A stretch of 64,000 nucleotides of DNA from Vreelandella andesensis (GTDB lineage: Bacteria; Pseudomonadota; Gammaproteobacteria; Pseudomonadales; Halomonadaceae): NCBI RefSeq assembly GCF_003989795.1, contig NZ_RZHG01000007.1, positions 186,001-250,000 on the forward strand. The letters are read 5' to 3'. Both the position numbers and the translations under genes were made by a program. The first letter of the stretch is position 1; each line of letters begins with the position of its first letter. The notes below the pieces were generated by a model that ran no database searches, was not told where the DNA came from, and saw nothing but the letters and a program-made list of their open reading frames with translations. Below are positions 35,368-43,762 of the stretch, piece after piece.

Positions 35368-36416
35368 TCTGCTGATAACAGGGCAGGCGCTGCTTGCCCA
35401 TTCATTTCAGGCTCACGTACAAGGCTAAGCGCTTCATCGAAAAGGCGTAGCCCAGCGTCCTCTTTATGCGCGTGCTCAGAGAGATGACGACGAAAACGCC
35501 TGCCGCCAGGGCAGCCCTGAAATAAGCCCAGCAAATGACGGGTAATGTGGTTCAGCTTGGCCCCTTCATCTAGCCGCTGCTGAATGTAAGGGCGAAATGC
35601 GTTAGCTGCTTCTAGGCGCGTGCGTGCAGGCCCTGTTTCACCAAATAGCTGCTCATCAACCCCGGCGAGTAGCCAAGGGTTTTGATACGCCTCGCGGCCC
35701 ACCATCACGCTATCAACGTGCGCAAGGTGTGCGTTGCACTCGGCGAGTGTTTTGATACCCCCATTAATGCCAATATGTAGCTCTGGATGGCTTTGCTTTA
35801 GGCGATGCACGCGGGGGTAGTTGAGGGGCGGCACATCACGGTTCTGCTTAGGCGATAGCCCTTGCAGCCACGCCTTGCGCGCATGAACGGTAAAAACATT
35901 GCAACCCGCATCTGCCACGATCTCAATAAACCGTGCTAAGTCAGCGTCTTCATCCTGATCGTCAATTCCAATGCGGCATTTCACCGTGACCGGAATCGAC
36001 ACCGTCGCCTGCATTGCTTTCACTGCCGCTGCCACTTTTTCGGGGTAGCCCATCAAACAAGCGCCAATCATATTGTTTTGCACCCGGTCGCTAGGGCAGC
36101 CAACATTCAGGTTGACCTCGTCGTAACCCCACGCCTCGGCAATAGCCGCGCACTCGGCCAGCTCCCCCGCATCGCTGCCACCCAACTGCAACGCAATCGG
36201 ATGCTCAACATCGCTATAGCCTAAAAAGCGCTCACGGGGTGTCCCATGCAAAATGGCACCGGTGGTCACCATCTCGGTATACAGCAATGTCCGCTTGGTT
36301 AACGTGCGTGCAAACGCGCGGTAATCTCGGGTTGTCCAATCCATCATGGGGGCCACAGAAAACAGGCGGGCTGCATCTGCTTGGCTTGCTTTGGTCATAT
36401 CAATCACTTGCATCAT
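35364..36416 (-). CDS. dusA: tRNA-dihydrouridine synthase A
   Basis: FMN-dependent reductase that converts U20/U20a in tRNA to dihydrouridine; 350 residues. It has VAPMMDWTTRDYRAFARTL near the N-terminus, catalytic Cys107 in NLNVGCPSDRVQNNMIGACLM, VTVKCRIGIDDQDE, HARKAWLQGLSPKQNRDVPPL and VMVGREAYQNPW. These are DusA-specific rather than DusB or DusC. The exact start is uncertain (Met1, Met2 or Met7); no strong ribosome site is visible at any. Confidence 0.94.
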   Translation of the reverse strand: MMQVIDMTKASQADAARLFSVAPMMDWTTRDYRAFARTLTKRTLLYTEMVTTGAILHGTPRERFLGYSDVEHPIALQLGGSDAGELAECAAIAEAWGYDEVNLNVGCPSDRVQNNMIGACLMGYPEKVAAAVKAMQATVSIPVTVKCRIGIDDQDEDADLARFIEIVADAGCNVFTVHARKAWLQGLSPKQNRDVPPLNYPRVHRLKQSHPELHIGINGGIKTLAECNAHLAHVDSVMVGREAYQNPWLLAGVDEQLFGETGPARTRLEAANAFRPYIQQRLDEGAKLNHITRHLLGLFQGCPGGRRFRRHLSEHAHKEDAGLRLFDEALSLVREPEMNGQAAPALLSAD

Positions 36417-36928
36417 TCAATGCGGTATGAGCCTGTCGTAATTGCTTAGCAGCGGGGGAGTCGTCGGCGAGCGATTGTACGCAAAAAGCGGGGGTGAGTA
36501 CAAAGCACATTATCGGCAGCCCGAGCTAACCTACGATAGAAGTTCAAGGCATAAATTATGCCCCTTTGCGTGCTCTAGCCAATTCAGCCATGGCGACATG
36601 CAAAAAAACGGAGTGAGTTTTGTGCCGAATAGCGGGTCACAACGATGTGATGATGGTCGATGTTAACTCTGATCAGTTCCTAGTTACTCTTCTTTAGTTC
36701 CATGATCAGTGCGCTGCTATCCACCTTCTGCAACGATGCTGTTAACCGTACTATTTTAGCTAGATTGGTGACGAAATGCGGGAGAGGGAAGTGCTGGGTC
36801 GTGCTATTTGTGATTAGTTTTTGTATAAGTATTGTAAGCCTTGCAGCGCTTTGCTTTTTTAGCGGTCTAATTCAATGTGATGAGGGCTAGGCAGTGGTAA
36901 GCTGATTGTACGTTGTTGAGGAGTCTCT
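36417..36928. other. Intergenic region, 512 bases
   Basis: Two short plus-strand open frames (36442-36666 and 36702-36890) lack ribosome sites and recognisable domains. The second would encode a 62-residue peptide with one hydrophobic segment. GGCATAA-A-TTATGCC (36548-36562) is a palindrome that could be an operator. I see nothing else. Confidence 0.5.
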
Positions 36929-37510
36929 ATGCATAAGACACTAGGTGGTATCAGTTTAGTGTTAGCGAGCGTGTTGCTGCTGACTGGCTGTGGCGGCCAG
37001 GAGGAGGAGCCGACCTCTGTGCCGCCTGAGGCGGTCGTCGAAACACCTAGCCCGCAAAAAAGTGCTGAACCCAAAGAGGCGGTTGACCCTCTCATTGTGA
37101 CCATTTCGACAATGGCTTCTTTGCGCTCTGATCGTCGTTTAATGGTGGAAGGCGAAACCAACCTGCCAGATGGCGCTCTTATTCAGGTAACTATTGAGCG
37201 TGAAATAAGCCGCGTTCGCTGGCAGGAGCGCACGAGTGTTTCGCAAGGAAAATTTAATGCTGGCCCTCTTGGTTCTGGCAGTGGCTTACCAGATGGAAGG
37301 TACATTGTGAGCGTTCAGCTATCAGAAGCTTCAGTGCAGCCAGTCGCAGTTCAAGCACGCATCGGCAGTGAAGGGGAATACCTAGCTGGCGAGCTGGTAA
37401 GCCAGACTCGCCATGGTCTAGGGCAGGTTGCCACTTACTCGCGCAGTTTCTTGGTGGGCAGTGAACCAAGACGTACGCGCGACCAAGTGGACGTGGTTGA
37501 AGAAATGTAG
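36929..37510 (+). CDS. Lipoprotein of unknown function
   Basis: 193 residues. A lipoprotein signal with lipobox LLTGC puts the lipidated Cys at 21, followed by a Pro/Glu-rich linker (about 25-55) and a compact beta-rich domain (about 57-155) with VEGETNLPDGALIQVTIEREISRVRWQERTSVSQGKF and LPDGRYIVSVQL. That pattern resembles an Ig-like or cupredoxin-like fold, but no family is recognised. No functional link with neighbours is visible. The start ATG has GAGGAG upstream. Confidence 0.8.
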   Translation: MHKTLGGISLVLASVLLLTGCGGQEEEPTSVPPEAVVETPSPQKSAEPKEAVDPLIVTISTMASLRSDRRLMVEGETNLPDGALIQVTIEREISRVRWQERTSVSQGKFNAGPLGSGSGLPDGRYIVSVQLSEASVQPVAVQARIGSEGEYLAGELVSQTRHGLGQVATYSRSFLVGSEPRRTRDQVDVVEEM

Positions 37511-37532
37511 GACGTGGGGAGATAAAGGTGCT

Positions 37533-38057
37533 TTAGGCAGGAGACCAGTGTGCTAACAGTACCGCATGGATGGTGGTGTCACTGGGCGCTTTTGCAAAGT
37601 GCTCAATAACATAACCTTGTTCACGCTGGATTAAATAATGGCCAGCTTTGTGAAACACATGGGTAGGACCTAATAGCACTAAGTCACCTGCTGACACCGG
37701 TGAGAAATCCGTTTCTGGGCCGGGAGTTACCATTACGCAGGGCGCTTTCCAGTCAATTTTCAGTGGCAGGTGGTGCGGTACCGTCATCGTTGTTGCCTGA
37801 ACCTGTTCCCAGGGGAGGGGAGCAGCATGCGTCAGGGTCAACAGCGGAGGTGCACTGTCACCTTCTAAGAGCGTTGCCAAAGAGCATTCAAGAGCATCGG
37901 CGAGCGCCACAAGGCGCTCATGGCCGATCTGTTTGATAGCACCGGATTCCCAGTAAGAAATGGTGACATCTGATACGCCTACTTTACGTGCGAGGGCAGC
38001 CTTGTTGAGCTTGGCCCTAAGTCGCAGTTGCTTTATACGTGAGCCTAGCGATTCCAT
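37533..38057 (-). CDS. XRE-family regulator with LexA/S24-like C-terminus
   Basis: 174 residues. The N-terminal helix-turn-helix (SRIKQLRLRAKLNKAALARKVGVSDVTISYWESG, about 5-40) resembles Cro/CI repressors. The C-terminal half (about 95-170), with FSPVSAGDLVLLGPTHVFHKAGHYLIQREQGYVIEHF, looks like a peptidase-S24/LexA beta domain. I see no AG cleavage site or Ser/Lys dyad, so it may be non-cleaving. No phage genes surround it. Its targets are unknown. Confidence 0.8.
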   Translation of the reverse strand: MESLGSRIKQLRLRAKLNKAALARKVGVSDVTISYWESGAIKQIGHERLVALADALECSLATLLEGDSAPPLLTLTHAAPLPWEQVQATTMTVPHHLPLKIDWKAPCVMVTPGPETDFSPVSAGDLVLLGPTHVFHKAGHYLIQREQGYVIEHFAKAPSDTTIHAVLLAHWSPA

Positions 38058-38341
38058 TTCGTTTTCCTATTGATGAGCCCAATAAGCTCGTTAAATGACC
38101 TCCACCCTATTCGGCGGCGTTCGGTGCATACTAAAAAACGCGTGGCGCTTTGAAGGATGAACTTGAATCATAGGTGCTACGCCATATTAAGCGATTGTGC
38201 TCTAACGCGCATCCTGCTGTCGGCAAGCCACTAGCAACCGTTCAGACGCTTTTAAGTTAAACTCGTTCCCTGCAAGGTGCTGTTGGTTGCTTTAAGGGTG
38301 CGTATAATGCCGTGACGCTTTATTGTCAAAAGGACATCTTG

Positions 38342-39820
38342 ATGACCGTTCGTACTCGTATCGCGCCTTCTCCAACGGGTGATCCGCATGTAGGTACTGC
38401 CTATATTGCGTTGTTTAATCTCTGTTTTGCGCGCCAGCATGGTGGCCAGTTCATTTTGCGCATTGAAGACACCGATCGGGTTCGGTCTACCGCCGAATCA
38501 GAGCAGATGATTTTAGATTCTTTGCGTTGGCTTGGCTTGGAATGGGATGAAGGCCCGGATGTTGGTGGCCCTCATGGTCCATATCGGCAAAGCGAGCGTG
38601 GTGATATTTACGCCCAGTATGCTCAGCAGCTTCTAGATGCTGGGCATGCTTTTAAGTGTTATCGCACCAGCGAAGAGCTAGATGAGATTAGAGAAGCACG
38701 CAAAGCGGCTGGTATGCACTTGGCCTTGAAGCCAGTTGACCTGGCGATGGCCCCGGATGAGCAAGCCCGCCGTGAGCAGGAGGGCTGGCCATATGTTGTG
38801 CGCATGAACGTACCCAGTGCGGGCGTTTGTGTTGTTAACGATATGCTGCGAGGCACCATTGAAGTTGAGTGGGCGCAAGTCGATGCACAAATTCTGCTGA
38901 AGTCGGATGGTATGCCTACTTATCATCTGGCGAACGTGGTTGATGATCACCTGATGAATATTACCCACGTGCTGCGCGGCGAGGAGTGGATTAACTCAGC
39001 GCCAAAGCATCAGTTGCTGTATGAATACTTCGGCTGGGAAATGCCGCAGTTATGTCATATGCCACTGCTGCGCAATCCCGATAAGTCCAAGCTTTCCAAG
39101 CGTAAAAACCCGACGTCGATTAACTACTATCGCCGGATGGGGTTCTTGCCTCAGGCAGTCACTAACTATTTGGGCCGCATGGGTTGGTCGATGCCCGATG
39201 AGCGCGAGAAGTTTAGCCTGTCAGATATGATGGCTGAGTTTGATATCCAGCGGGTATCGTTGGGTGGGCCGGTGTTTGATCTGGAAAAACTAACTTGGCT
39301 TAACGGCGTCTACATTCGTGAAGACTTAGATGATAATGCATTGCTTCAGGCGCTTCGGGAGTGGGCATTCAATGAGGAGTACGTGAAGCAAATACTTCCT
39401 CAGGTGCGTCCTCGTGTTGAAACGCTTTCTCAAGTAATACCGCTGGCTGGGCACTTTTTTTCTGGGCTGCCTGTATTAGCGGAAGACGATTTTGATAGTG
39501 TCAAGCTTGAGAAAGAAGAGCTGGTTAAGTTGCTTCAGTTCTTGGTGTGGCGTTTTGAAGTTGTGCCTGCCTGGACGAAAGAGGCGCTCTTGGCTGACGT
39601 TAAATCACTCGCTGAGCATTTTGATATTAAGATGAAAGCTTTCCTGGCCCCTGTCTTTATTGCCATTACAGGAAGCACTTCAAGCACTTCAGTAATGGAT
39701 GCGATGGCGATCTTAGGATCCGATGTGACGCGGGCGCGGCTCCGCAATGCTATTGAAGTGCTGGGCGGAGTCTCCAAGAAGCAGGCGAAACGCTTTGAGA
39801 AAGAGTTTCGTGGCCTTTAA
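38342..39820 (+). CDS. gltX: Glutamyl-tRNA synthetase
   Basis: Class I synthetase charging tRNA-Glu; 492 residues. The HIGH motif is HVGT (residues 16-19) in [18 protein letters not shown], and the KMSKS loop is [26 protein letters not shown] and IDDHL-like [20 protein letters not shown] follow the family. The ATG at 38342 follows AAAGGA and gives the conserved [13 protein letters not shown]; an upstream ATG-like start at 38312 is rejected. It is followed by tRNA-Ala and tRNA-Glu, coupling the enzyme to its substrate locus. Confidence 0.97.
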   Translation: MTVRTRIAPSPTGDPHVGTAYIALFNLCFARQHGGQFILRIEDTDRVRSTAESEQMILDSLRWLGLEWDEGPDVGGPHGPYRQSERGDIYAQYAQQLLDAGHAFKCYRTSEELDEIREARKAAGMHLALKPVDLAMAPDEQARREQEGWPYVVRMNVPSAGVCVVNDMLRGTIEVEWAQVDAQILLKSDGMPTYHLANVVDDHLMNITHVLRGEEWINSAPKHQLLYEYFGWEMPQLCHMPLLRNPDKSKLSKRKNPTSINYYRRMGFLPQAVTNYLGRMGWSMPDEREKFSLSDMMAEFDIQRVSLGGPVFDLEKLTWLNGVYIREDLDDNALLQALREWAFNEEYVKQILPQVRPRVETLSQVIPLAGHFFSGLPVLAEDDFDSVKLEKEELVKLLQFLVWRFEVVPAWTKEALLADVKSLAEHFDIKMKAFLAPVFIAITGSTSSTSVMDAMAILGSDVTRARLRNAIEVLGGVSKKQAKRFEKEFRGL

Positions 39821-39912
39821 TGACTAGCTGGACCTTAAGCGTAGCACTGGCGGATGCCCAGGGGTGTCTTAGGTAAGCCTGCTTTATTGGTGCCTTAGAT
39901 CAATGCAAGGGA

Positions 39913-39946
39913 GCGCCAATTTCTCATAAATCACGGAATTTGGCGC
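39913..39946 (+). terminator. Weak hairpin after gltX
   Basis: GCGCCAA (39913-39919) and TTGGCGC (39940-39946) with a 20-base loop. No T tract; possibly a processing or Rho-dependent site. Confidence 0.3.
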
Positions 39947-39964
39947 TTCCTATGTCTGAAAGGC

Positions 39965-39993
39965 TTGACGAAGGCGGGCATAATCAGTAACCT
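39965..39993 (+). promoter_or_regulatory. Candidate promoter of the tRNA pair
   Basis: TTGACG (39965-39970), 17 bases, then TAACCT (39988-39993). It is 23 bases before tRNA-Ala, with a GC-rich stretch at the predicted start as is common in stringent tRNA promoters. Confidence 0.4.
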
Positions 39994-40015
39994 ACGCTCC
40001 GTCTTAGAGACATGT

Positions 40016-40091
40016 GGGGCCTTAGCTCAGCTGGGAGAGCGCAACACTGGCAGTGTTGAGGTCAGCGGTTCGATCCCGCTAGGCTCCACCA
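40016..40091 (+). tRNA. tRNA-Ala(GGC)
   Basis: 76 bases ending in encoded CCA. The acceptor stem GGGGCCT pairs with AGGCTCC and includes the G3-U70 wobble that identifies alanine tRNA. The D-arm is AGCTCAGCTGGGAGAGC, the anticodon loop CTGGCAG gives GGC, and the T-arm contains GGTTCGATCC. Confidence 0.97.
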
Positions 40092-40185
40092 ATATTGGAA
40101 GTTTCAATGCTTGACTAGCGACTTAAAGTTTTTGGCACTGAGATTTCAATATAGCGTTTTAAGGCCGCATTTTTAGGTTCATAAC

Positions 40186-40261
40186 GTCCCATTCGTCTAG
40201 TGGTCTAGGACACCGCCCTTTCACGGCGGTAACAGGGGTTCGAACCCCCTATGGGACGCCA
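40186..40261 (+). tRNA. tRNA-Glu(TTC)
   Basis: 76 bases ending in encoded CCA. Acceptor GTCCCAT pairs with ATGGGAC, anticodon stem CCGCC/GGCGG, loop CTTTCAC with anticodon TTC, and a T-arm with GGTTCGAACC. It is probably cotranscribed with tRNA-Ala 94 bases upstream. Confidence 0.97.
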
Positions 40262-40682
40262 TCTTCTATTTCCTCGAAATTTATTTGCAGATTTATTGTC
40301 GGCAAACATATCTCAAAACACGCATTTTAATTAAAGGCAATGGGGTCACTCATCTGTCAGATTTTGCGTTCCTATTATTGTGATTACGGGTTGAAATCAC
40401 TCCCATTTCAATCGTTTTTTTAACGATTTTGTGCTTGACTTGTCCACTTTTGTAACTTTGCGAGAGGGGTTGTGCACAACCCTGTGTTGTTGTCTCAAAA
40501 AATCAGTGATTTAGAATTATTTCTTTTAAATCAGTATCTTATATTAGGTTAAAAAATGACCAATTTAAGGCTGGGTCACTGTTCATGGCGATTGTGGGAC
40601 GTTTTGTAGTGGTTGTGAACAGGGTTATCCACAGATAGTGTGGAAAACCTTTTTCAAGATCGAGGCGCTTAAAAGTCAAGCG
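40262..40682. other. AT-rich non-coding region with DnaA-box-like sites and a palindrome
   Basis: No gene. A consensus DnaA box TTATCCACA lies at 40625-40633, and on the other strand TTTTCCACA at 40639-40647, five bases apart and inverted. Weaker TTGTCCACT (40440-40448) and TTGTGCACA (40470-40478) lie upstream. GGGTTGTGCACAACCC (40467-40482) is a perfect 16-base palindrome. An AT-rich stretch occupies about 40500-40565. No dnaA, dnaN or mnmG is near, so a true oriC is unlikely. Confidence 0.55.
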
Positions 40683-41143
40683 TTATTCTGGCCTTTGTAG
40701 GCGCTTTAATAGTGACGAAGTGTCCCAACGTCCACCATCCTTACGCTGCACATTCAGTCCACAGCGAAGCCATGATTGTTCTGCAAAGTGCAAGCCTTCG
40801 GCAAGGCCTTGTACCAAGCCAGCAGTACAGATTTGGTTAACTACTACTTTTCACCTCTTGTAACCCGCTAGAGACAGTAGCATCCAAGAAGACGGCACCT
40901 TATTAACGGCAGGTAGTATCTAGTTTCAAAGCGAGATCTGCAGAAGCAGTGGTGTGGTCGATTAGGTAAGTGCCAGCTGCCATGCTGCTCAAGATGCCAT
41001 CGTTGCCAGAGTAGTCACTTGCCTAACGTCGTTGTTGCTTACGCATATTATACAAGGTCTGCGATGTTGGCGGCTCCATTGGGTGTAGCGTGGAGGTGCC
41101 GTCGTGCTCTTTTGCTCAGGCCAATGAAGGCAACGGTAGTGAT
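40683..41143 (-). pseudogene. Decayed 3-hydroxyisobutyrate dehydrogenase-family gene
   Basis: Translated fragments on the minus strand, in order: TTVAFIGL (41140-41117), the family N-terminus; a frameshifted PM-AANIA (around 41070-41085); YSGNDGILSSMAAGTYLIDHT and TASADLALKL (about 41015-40911); GAVFLDATVSSG then a stop (about 40899-40843); NQICTAGLVQGLAEGLHFAE (about 40838-40780) continuing to a stop at 40683. These match the Rossmann start, the central VDHTTAS-like and FLDAPVSGG-like motifs and the NQICIAGLVQ-like helix of NAD-dependent beta-hydroxyacid dehydrogenases, with in-frame stops, frameshifts and at least one large deletion. An intact gene would be about 290-300 residues. Confidence 0.8.
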
Positions 41144-41203
41144 GATGCGCTAGAGCATCTTGTCAGTGCGCAGGGAGAGCAAAAAAGTGAATTTATAACA
41201 AGC

Positions 41204-41231
41204 AAAAAGCCACCCGCGCGGGTGGCCTTTT
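41204..41231 (-). terminator. Terminator of gltA (bidirectional)
   Basis: GCCACCCG (41209-41216) and CGGGTGGC (41219-41226), flanked by AAAAA on the left and CTTTTATT on the right, so T runs exist in both directions. It begins 40 bases past the gltA stop. Confidence 0.8.
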
Positions 41232-41265
41232 ATTATCCTAATGACGCTGTATGGTTGGTGCGGCG

Positions 41266-42552
41266 TTATTTTTTAGGATAGTCGCGCATATCGTGGCCGA
41301 TATACAGTTGGCGCGGGCGGCCAATTTTGTAACTTTCGCTAAGCATTTCATGCCAGTGAGAAATCCAACCGATAGTGCGAGATACCGCGAAAATAACGGT
41401 AAACATATTGGTCGGAATGCCCATGGCTTTGAGAATAATGCCAGAGTAAAAATCGACGTTTGGATATAGCTTACGCTCGATGAAGTACTCATCTTCCAAG
41501 GCGATTTGTTCAAGGCGCTTGGCGATTTTAAGCTGCGGGTCGTCGGCTAAGCCAAGCTCAGCGAGTACTTCGTCACAGGTCTCTTTCATTACTTTGGCGC
41601 GCGGGTCAAAGTTACGATAGACGCGGTGACCAAAGCCCATTAACTTGAAGGGGTCATCTTTGTCTTTTGCTCTGTCGACAAAGCGCTGAATATTTTCTTC
41701 AGAGTCGTCGCCAATTTCGTCAAGCATGTTTAGTACGGCTTCGTTGGCGCCGCCATGTGCTGGGCCCCAAAGTGCTGCAATACCTGCACTGATGCAAGCA
41801 AATGGGTTGGCACCGGTCGAGCCTGCTAAGCGAACTGTAGAAGTGGAGGCGTTTTGCTCATGATCCGCGTGCAACATAAAGATGCGGTCCATGGCTTTCG
41901 CGAACACTGGATTAATCTTGTACTCTTCGCAAGGATTGCTGAACATCATGTAGAGAAAGTTTTCTGCGTAGTTCAGGTCGTTGCGCGGGTAGTTGAACGG
42001 CTGACCAACGTTATATTTGTGCGACATTGCGGCCAAGGTAGGCATTTTTGCAATGAGGCGAATAGCGCTGATTACACGATCTTCTTCTTGAGTGATGTCC
42101 ATGTGGTCATGGTAGAAGGCGGCTAGGCCACCAACGACGCCACACAGAATGGACATTGGGTGCGCATCGCGGCGGAACCCCTTGAAGAAGTTATTGATTT
42201 GGTCGTGCACCATGGTGTGGTTACGAATGCGCGACTCGAAATCTGCGTACTGTTGGTCATTAGGTAGTTCACCAAACAGTAGGGTGTAACACATTTCAAC
42301 AAAATTAGACTCTTTGGCCAGTTGGTCAATGGGATAGCCACGATGAAGTAGCACGCCCTTGCCGCCATCAATGTAGGTAATAGCGGACTGGCAGGAAGAA
42401 GTGGCCATGAAGCCGGGATCGTAGGTAAACAGGCCTTCAGCACCCAGGCCGCGTACGTCAATGACGTCGGGGCCAAGTGTGCCGGAATACATGGGTAGCT
42501 CGATCGATTTTTCTAGACCGTCTACCGTCAATGTCGCTTTCCTGTCAGCCAT
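41266..42552 (-). CDS. gltA: Citrate synthase (type II)
   Basis: Condenses oxaloacetate and acetyl-CoA; 428 residues. It has the Gram-negative N-terminal domain ([31 protein letters not shown]), catalytic His in [32 protein letters not shown], and the Asp region in [18 protein letters not shown]. This is the hexameric, NADH-regulated class in other gammaproteobacteria. It has a strong Shine-Dalgarno AAGGAGG. It is divergent from sdhC across 476 bases, and its sigma-70 promoter is clear. Confidence 0.97.
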   Translation of the reverse strand: MADRKATLTVDGLEKSIELPMYSGTLGPDVIDVRGLGAEGLFTYDPGFMATSSCQSAITYIDGGKGVLLHRGYPIDQLAKESNFVEMCYTLLFGELPNDQQYADFESRIRNHTMVHDQINNFFKGFRRDAHPMSILCGVVGGLAAFYHDHMDITQEEDRVISAIRLIAKMPTLAAMSHKYNVGQPFNYPRNDLNYAENFLYMMFSNPCEEYKINPVFAKAMDRIFMLHADHEQNASTSTVRLAGSTGANPFACISAGIAALWGPAHGGANEAVLNMLDEIGDDSEENIQRFVDRAKDKDDPFKLMGFGHRVYRNFDPRAKVMKETCDEVLAELGLADDPQLKIAKRLEQIALEDEYFIERKLYPNVDFYSGIILKAMGIPTNMFTVIFAVSRTIGWISHWHEMLSESYKIGRPRQLYIGHDMRDYPKK

Positions 42553-42627
42553 GCTGGCCTCCTTTCGAATTCGGTTTGGGACGTAATGTCGTAGTTTCGC
42601 ATACCGCGCCGGCGAAAAGGCTCGCCT

Positions 42628-42655
42628 ACTATAGAATTGTTCGACATTTTGTCAA
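42628..42655 (-). promoter_or_regulatory. Sigma-70 promoter of gltA
   Basis: On the minus strand TTGACA, a 16-base spacer, then TATAGT. The -35 is consensus and the -10 matches five of six. The predicted 5' leader is about 70 bases. Confidence 0.8.
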
Positions 42656-42738
42656 TTAGCCTAAGCGCTAGGTATCCTTGTGCAGCTGTTGTTGTGCTGT
42701 ATAATTATTGTATATGATTATTGTGGAGTTCATAGTAA

Positions 42739-42800
42739 AGTGACGTCAGGAGATTGTCGACACGTCAACGGACTTACCAAACCCTCAATCTCCTGTCACT
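42739..42800. repeat. Long inverted repeat in the gltA-sdhC gap
   Basis: Left arm AGTGACGTCAGGAGATTG (42739-42756) and right arm CAATCTCCTGTCACT (42786-42800) pair over 15 positions with a three-base bulge and a 29-base loop. Confidence 0.65.
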
Positions 42801-42880
42801 ATAACCATGCTGCAACGCAAAATCGACTCGGGTAGACCTCATTTTTATTGCACCATAGTCGAGTTAAGCTTGAGTTCGGT

Positions 42881-42909
42881 TTGTCAGCAGGGGCGAAGGT
42901 TCTTATAAT
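42881..42909 (+). promoter_or_regulatory. Sigma-70 promoter of sdhCDAB
   Basis: TTGTCA (42881-42886), a 17-base spacer, TATAAT (42904-42909). Near consensus; the start would be about 110 bases before sdhC. Confidence 0.75.
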
Positions 42910-43028
42910 CCACGGCGCGCGACCGGCAGATAGGAGGTCGTGCTCGACTTGGCAACGGCCGAGCCCCTTCCAGCAACCACTGCCCGCTCGGGCTATGCCC
43001 GACCTGTCGCAGAGCGGGCCAATAGAGT

Positions 43029-43418
43029 GTGTATAACGCCGTGAATAGCAAACGACCCGTAAACTTAGACCTTACTACGATACATTTCCCACTACCGGCG
43101 CTAACGTCGATCACACACCGTATTACGGGTGTCATCCTCTTCGTCGGTCTGATTTTCGCTTTCTGGGCGCTGGGTAAATCACTATCGTCTCCGGCTGGCT
43201 TTGATGCCGTCAGCAACGCGTTGGCCAATAACTTTTTTGCCAAGTTCATTGCCTGGGGATTGTTATCCGCACTGGCATTTCATCTTGTAGCAGGCGTCAA
43301 ACACCTATTAATGGATGCGAATATCGGTGTGACCCTTGAAGGTGGTGTGAAAAAAGCACAGATCACTGTTGTCGTCAGTGTCGTTCTGATTATCCTAGCA
43401 GGAGTTTGGGTATGGTAA
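43029..43418 (+). CDS. sdhC: Succinate dehydrogenase cytochrome b556 subunit
   Basis: Membrane anchor with three helices; 129 residues from GTG 43029. RPVNLDLTTIHFPLPALTSITHRITGVILF is the SdhC signature, with Ser and His of SITHR lining the quinone site. AFHLVAGVKHLLMD carries the haem-ligand His. A second GTG at 43041 gives MNSKRPVNLDL and may be the true start; neither has a good ribosome site. The last seven bases overlap sdhD, so the two anchors are coupled. Confidence 0.94.
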   Translation: MYNAVNSKRPVNLDLTTIHFPLPALTSITHRITGVILFVGLIFAFWALGKSLSSPAGFDAVSNALANNFFAKFIAWGLLSALAFHLVAGVKHLLMDANIGVTLEGGVKKAQITVVVSVVLIILAGVWVW

Positions 43419-43759
43419 CTAACATCACTAGTTTTGGTCGTAGTGGACTCTCCGATTGGCTAATGCAGCGCGTTTCAGCGGTAATTCTGGCTATATATGC
43501 CGTCTTTATCGTCGCCTACCTGCTGTTTAATCCTAATTTGGACTATTACGCCTGGAGCGGACTGTTTGATCAAACTTGGATGCGTATTTTCTCGCTGCTA
43601 GCGTTTGTTTCCGTTGCAGCGCATGCCTGGATCGGTTTGTGGACGGTCACCACCGATTATCTCAAGTCCACTCGCCTGCGCGTGGGTGTCCAGACGCTGA
43701 TTATTCTGGCCATCTTCGTATACCTGGTGTGGGGCATTCAAATCCTGTGGGGAGCTTGA
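43412..43759 (+). CDS. sdhD: Succinate dehydrogenase membrane anchor subunit
   Basis: 115 residues, three helices. WLMQRVSAVILAIYAVFIVAYLL matches the SdhD start, with Arg near the quinone site. VAAHAWIGLWTVTTDYLK contains the conserved haem-side His. The ATG at 43412 overlaps the sdhC end and has GGAG seven bases before it. It forms the haem b and ubiquinone-binding pair with SdhC. sdhA follows three bases after the stop. Confidence 0.94.
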   Translation: MVTNITSFGRSGLSDWLMQRVSAVILAIYAVFIVAYLLFNPNLDYYAWSGLFDQTWMRIFSLLAFVSVAAHAWIGLWTVTTDYLKSTRLRVGVQTLIILAIFVYLVWGIQILWGA

Positions 43760-43762
43760 TAC

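Larger units (their letters stand above)
42553..43028. other. Divergent regulatory region between gltA and sdhC
   Basis: It contains the gltA promoter (42628-42655), an AT-rich stretch (42700-42735) and a long inverted repeat: AGTGAC/AGGAGATTG in 42739-42756 and CAATCTCCTGTCACT at 42786-42800, with a GTC insertion in the left arm and a 29-base loop. It also contains the sdh promoter (42881-42909) and a leader of about 110 bases. No coding frame is convincing. Confidence 0.6.

Noticed and set aside
36442..36666. 74-residue open frame before the lipoprotein gene
   Set aside because: No ribosome site, no domain and atypical amino acid composition.
36702..36890. 62-residue open frame with one hydrophobic segment
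   Set aside because: No ribosome site and no recognisable family; low-complexity hydrophobic stretch can arise by chance. Mentioned only in the intergenic entry.
38252..38440. Minus-strand open frame over the gltX start
   Set aside because: Antisense to a clear gene with no domain content.
40262..40682. Chromosomal origin of replication
   Set aside because: The boxes are few and no dnaA, dnaN, rpmH or mnmG lies nearby; kept only as a DnaA-box-like cluster.
41090..41281. Plus-strand open frame next to gltA
   Set aside because: It runs through the decayed dehydrogenase and the gltA terminator on the opposite strand; no independent support.
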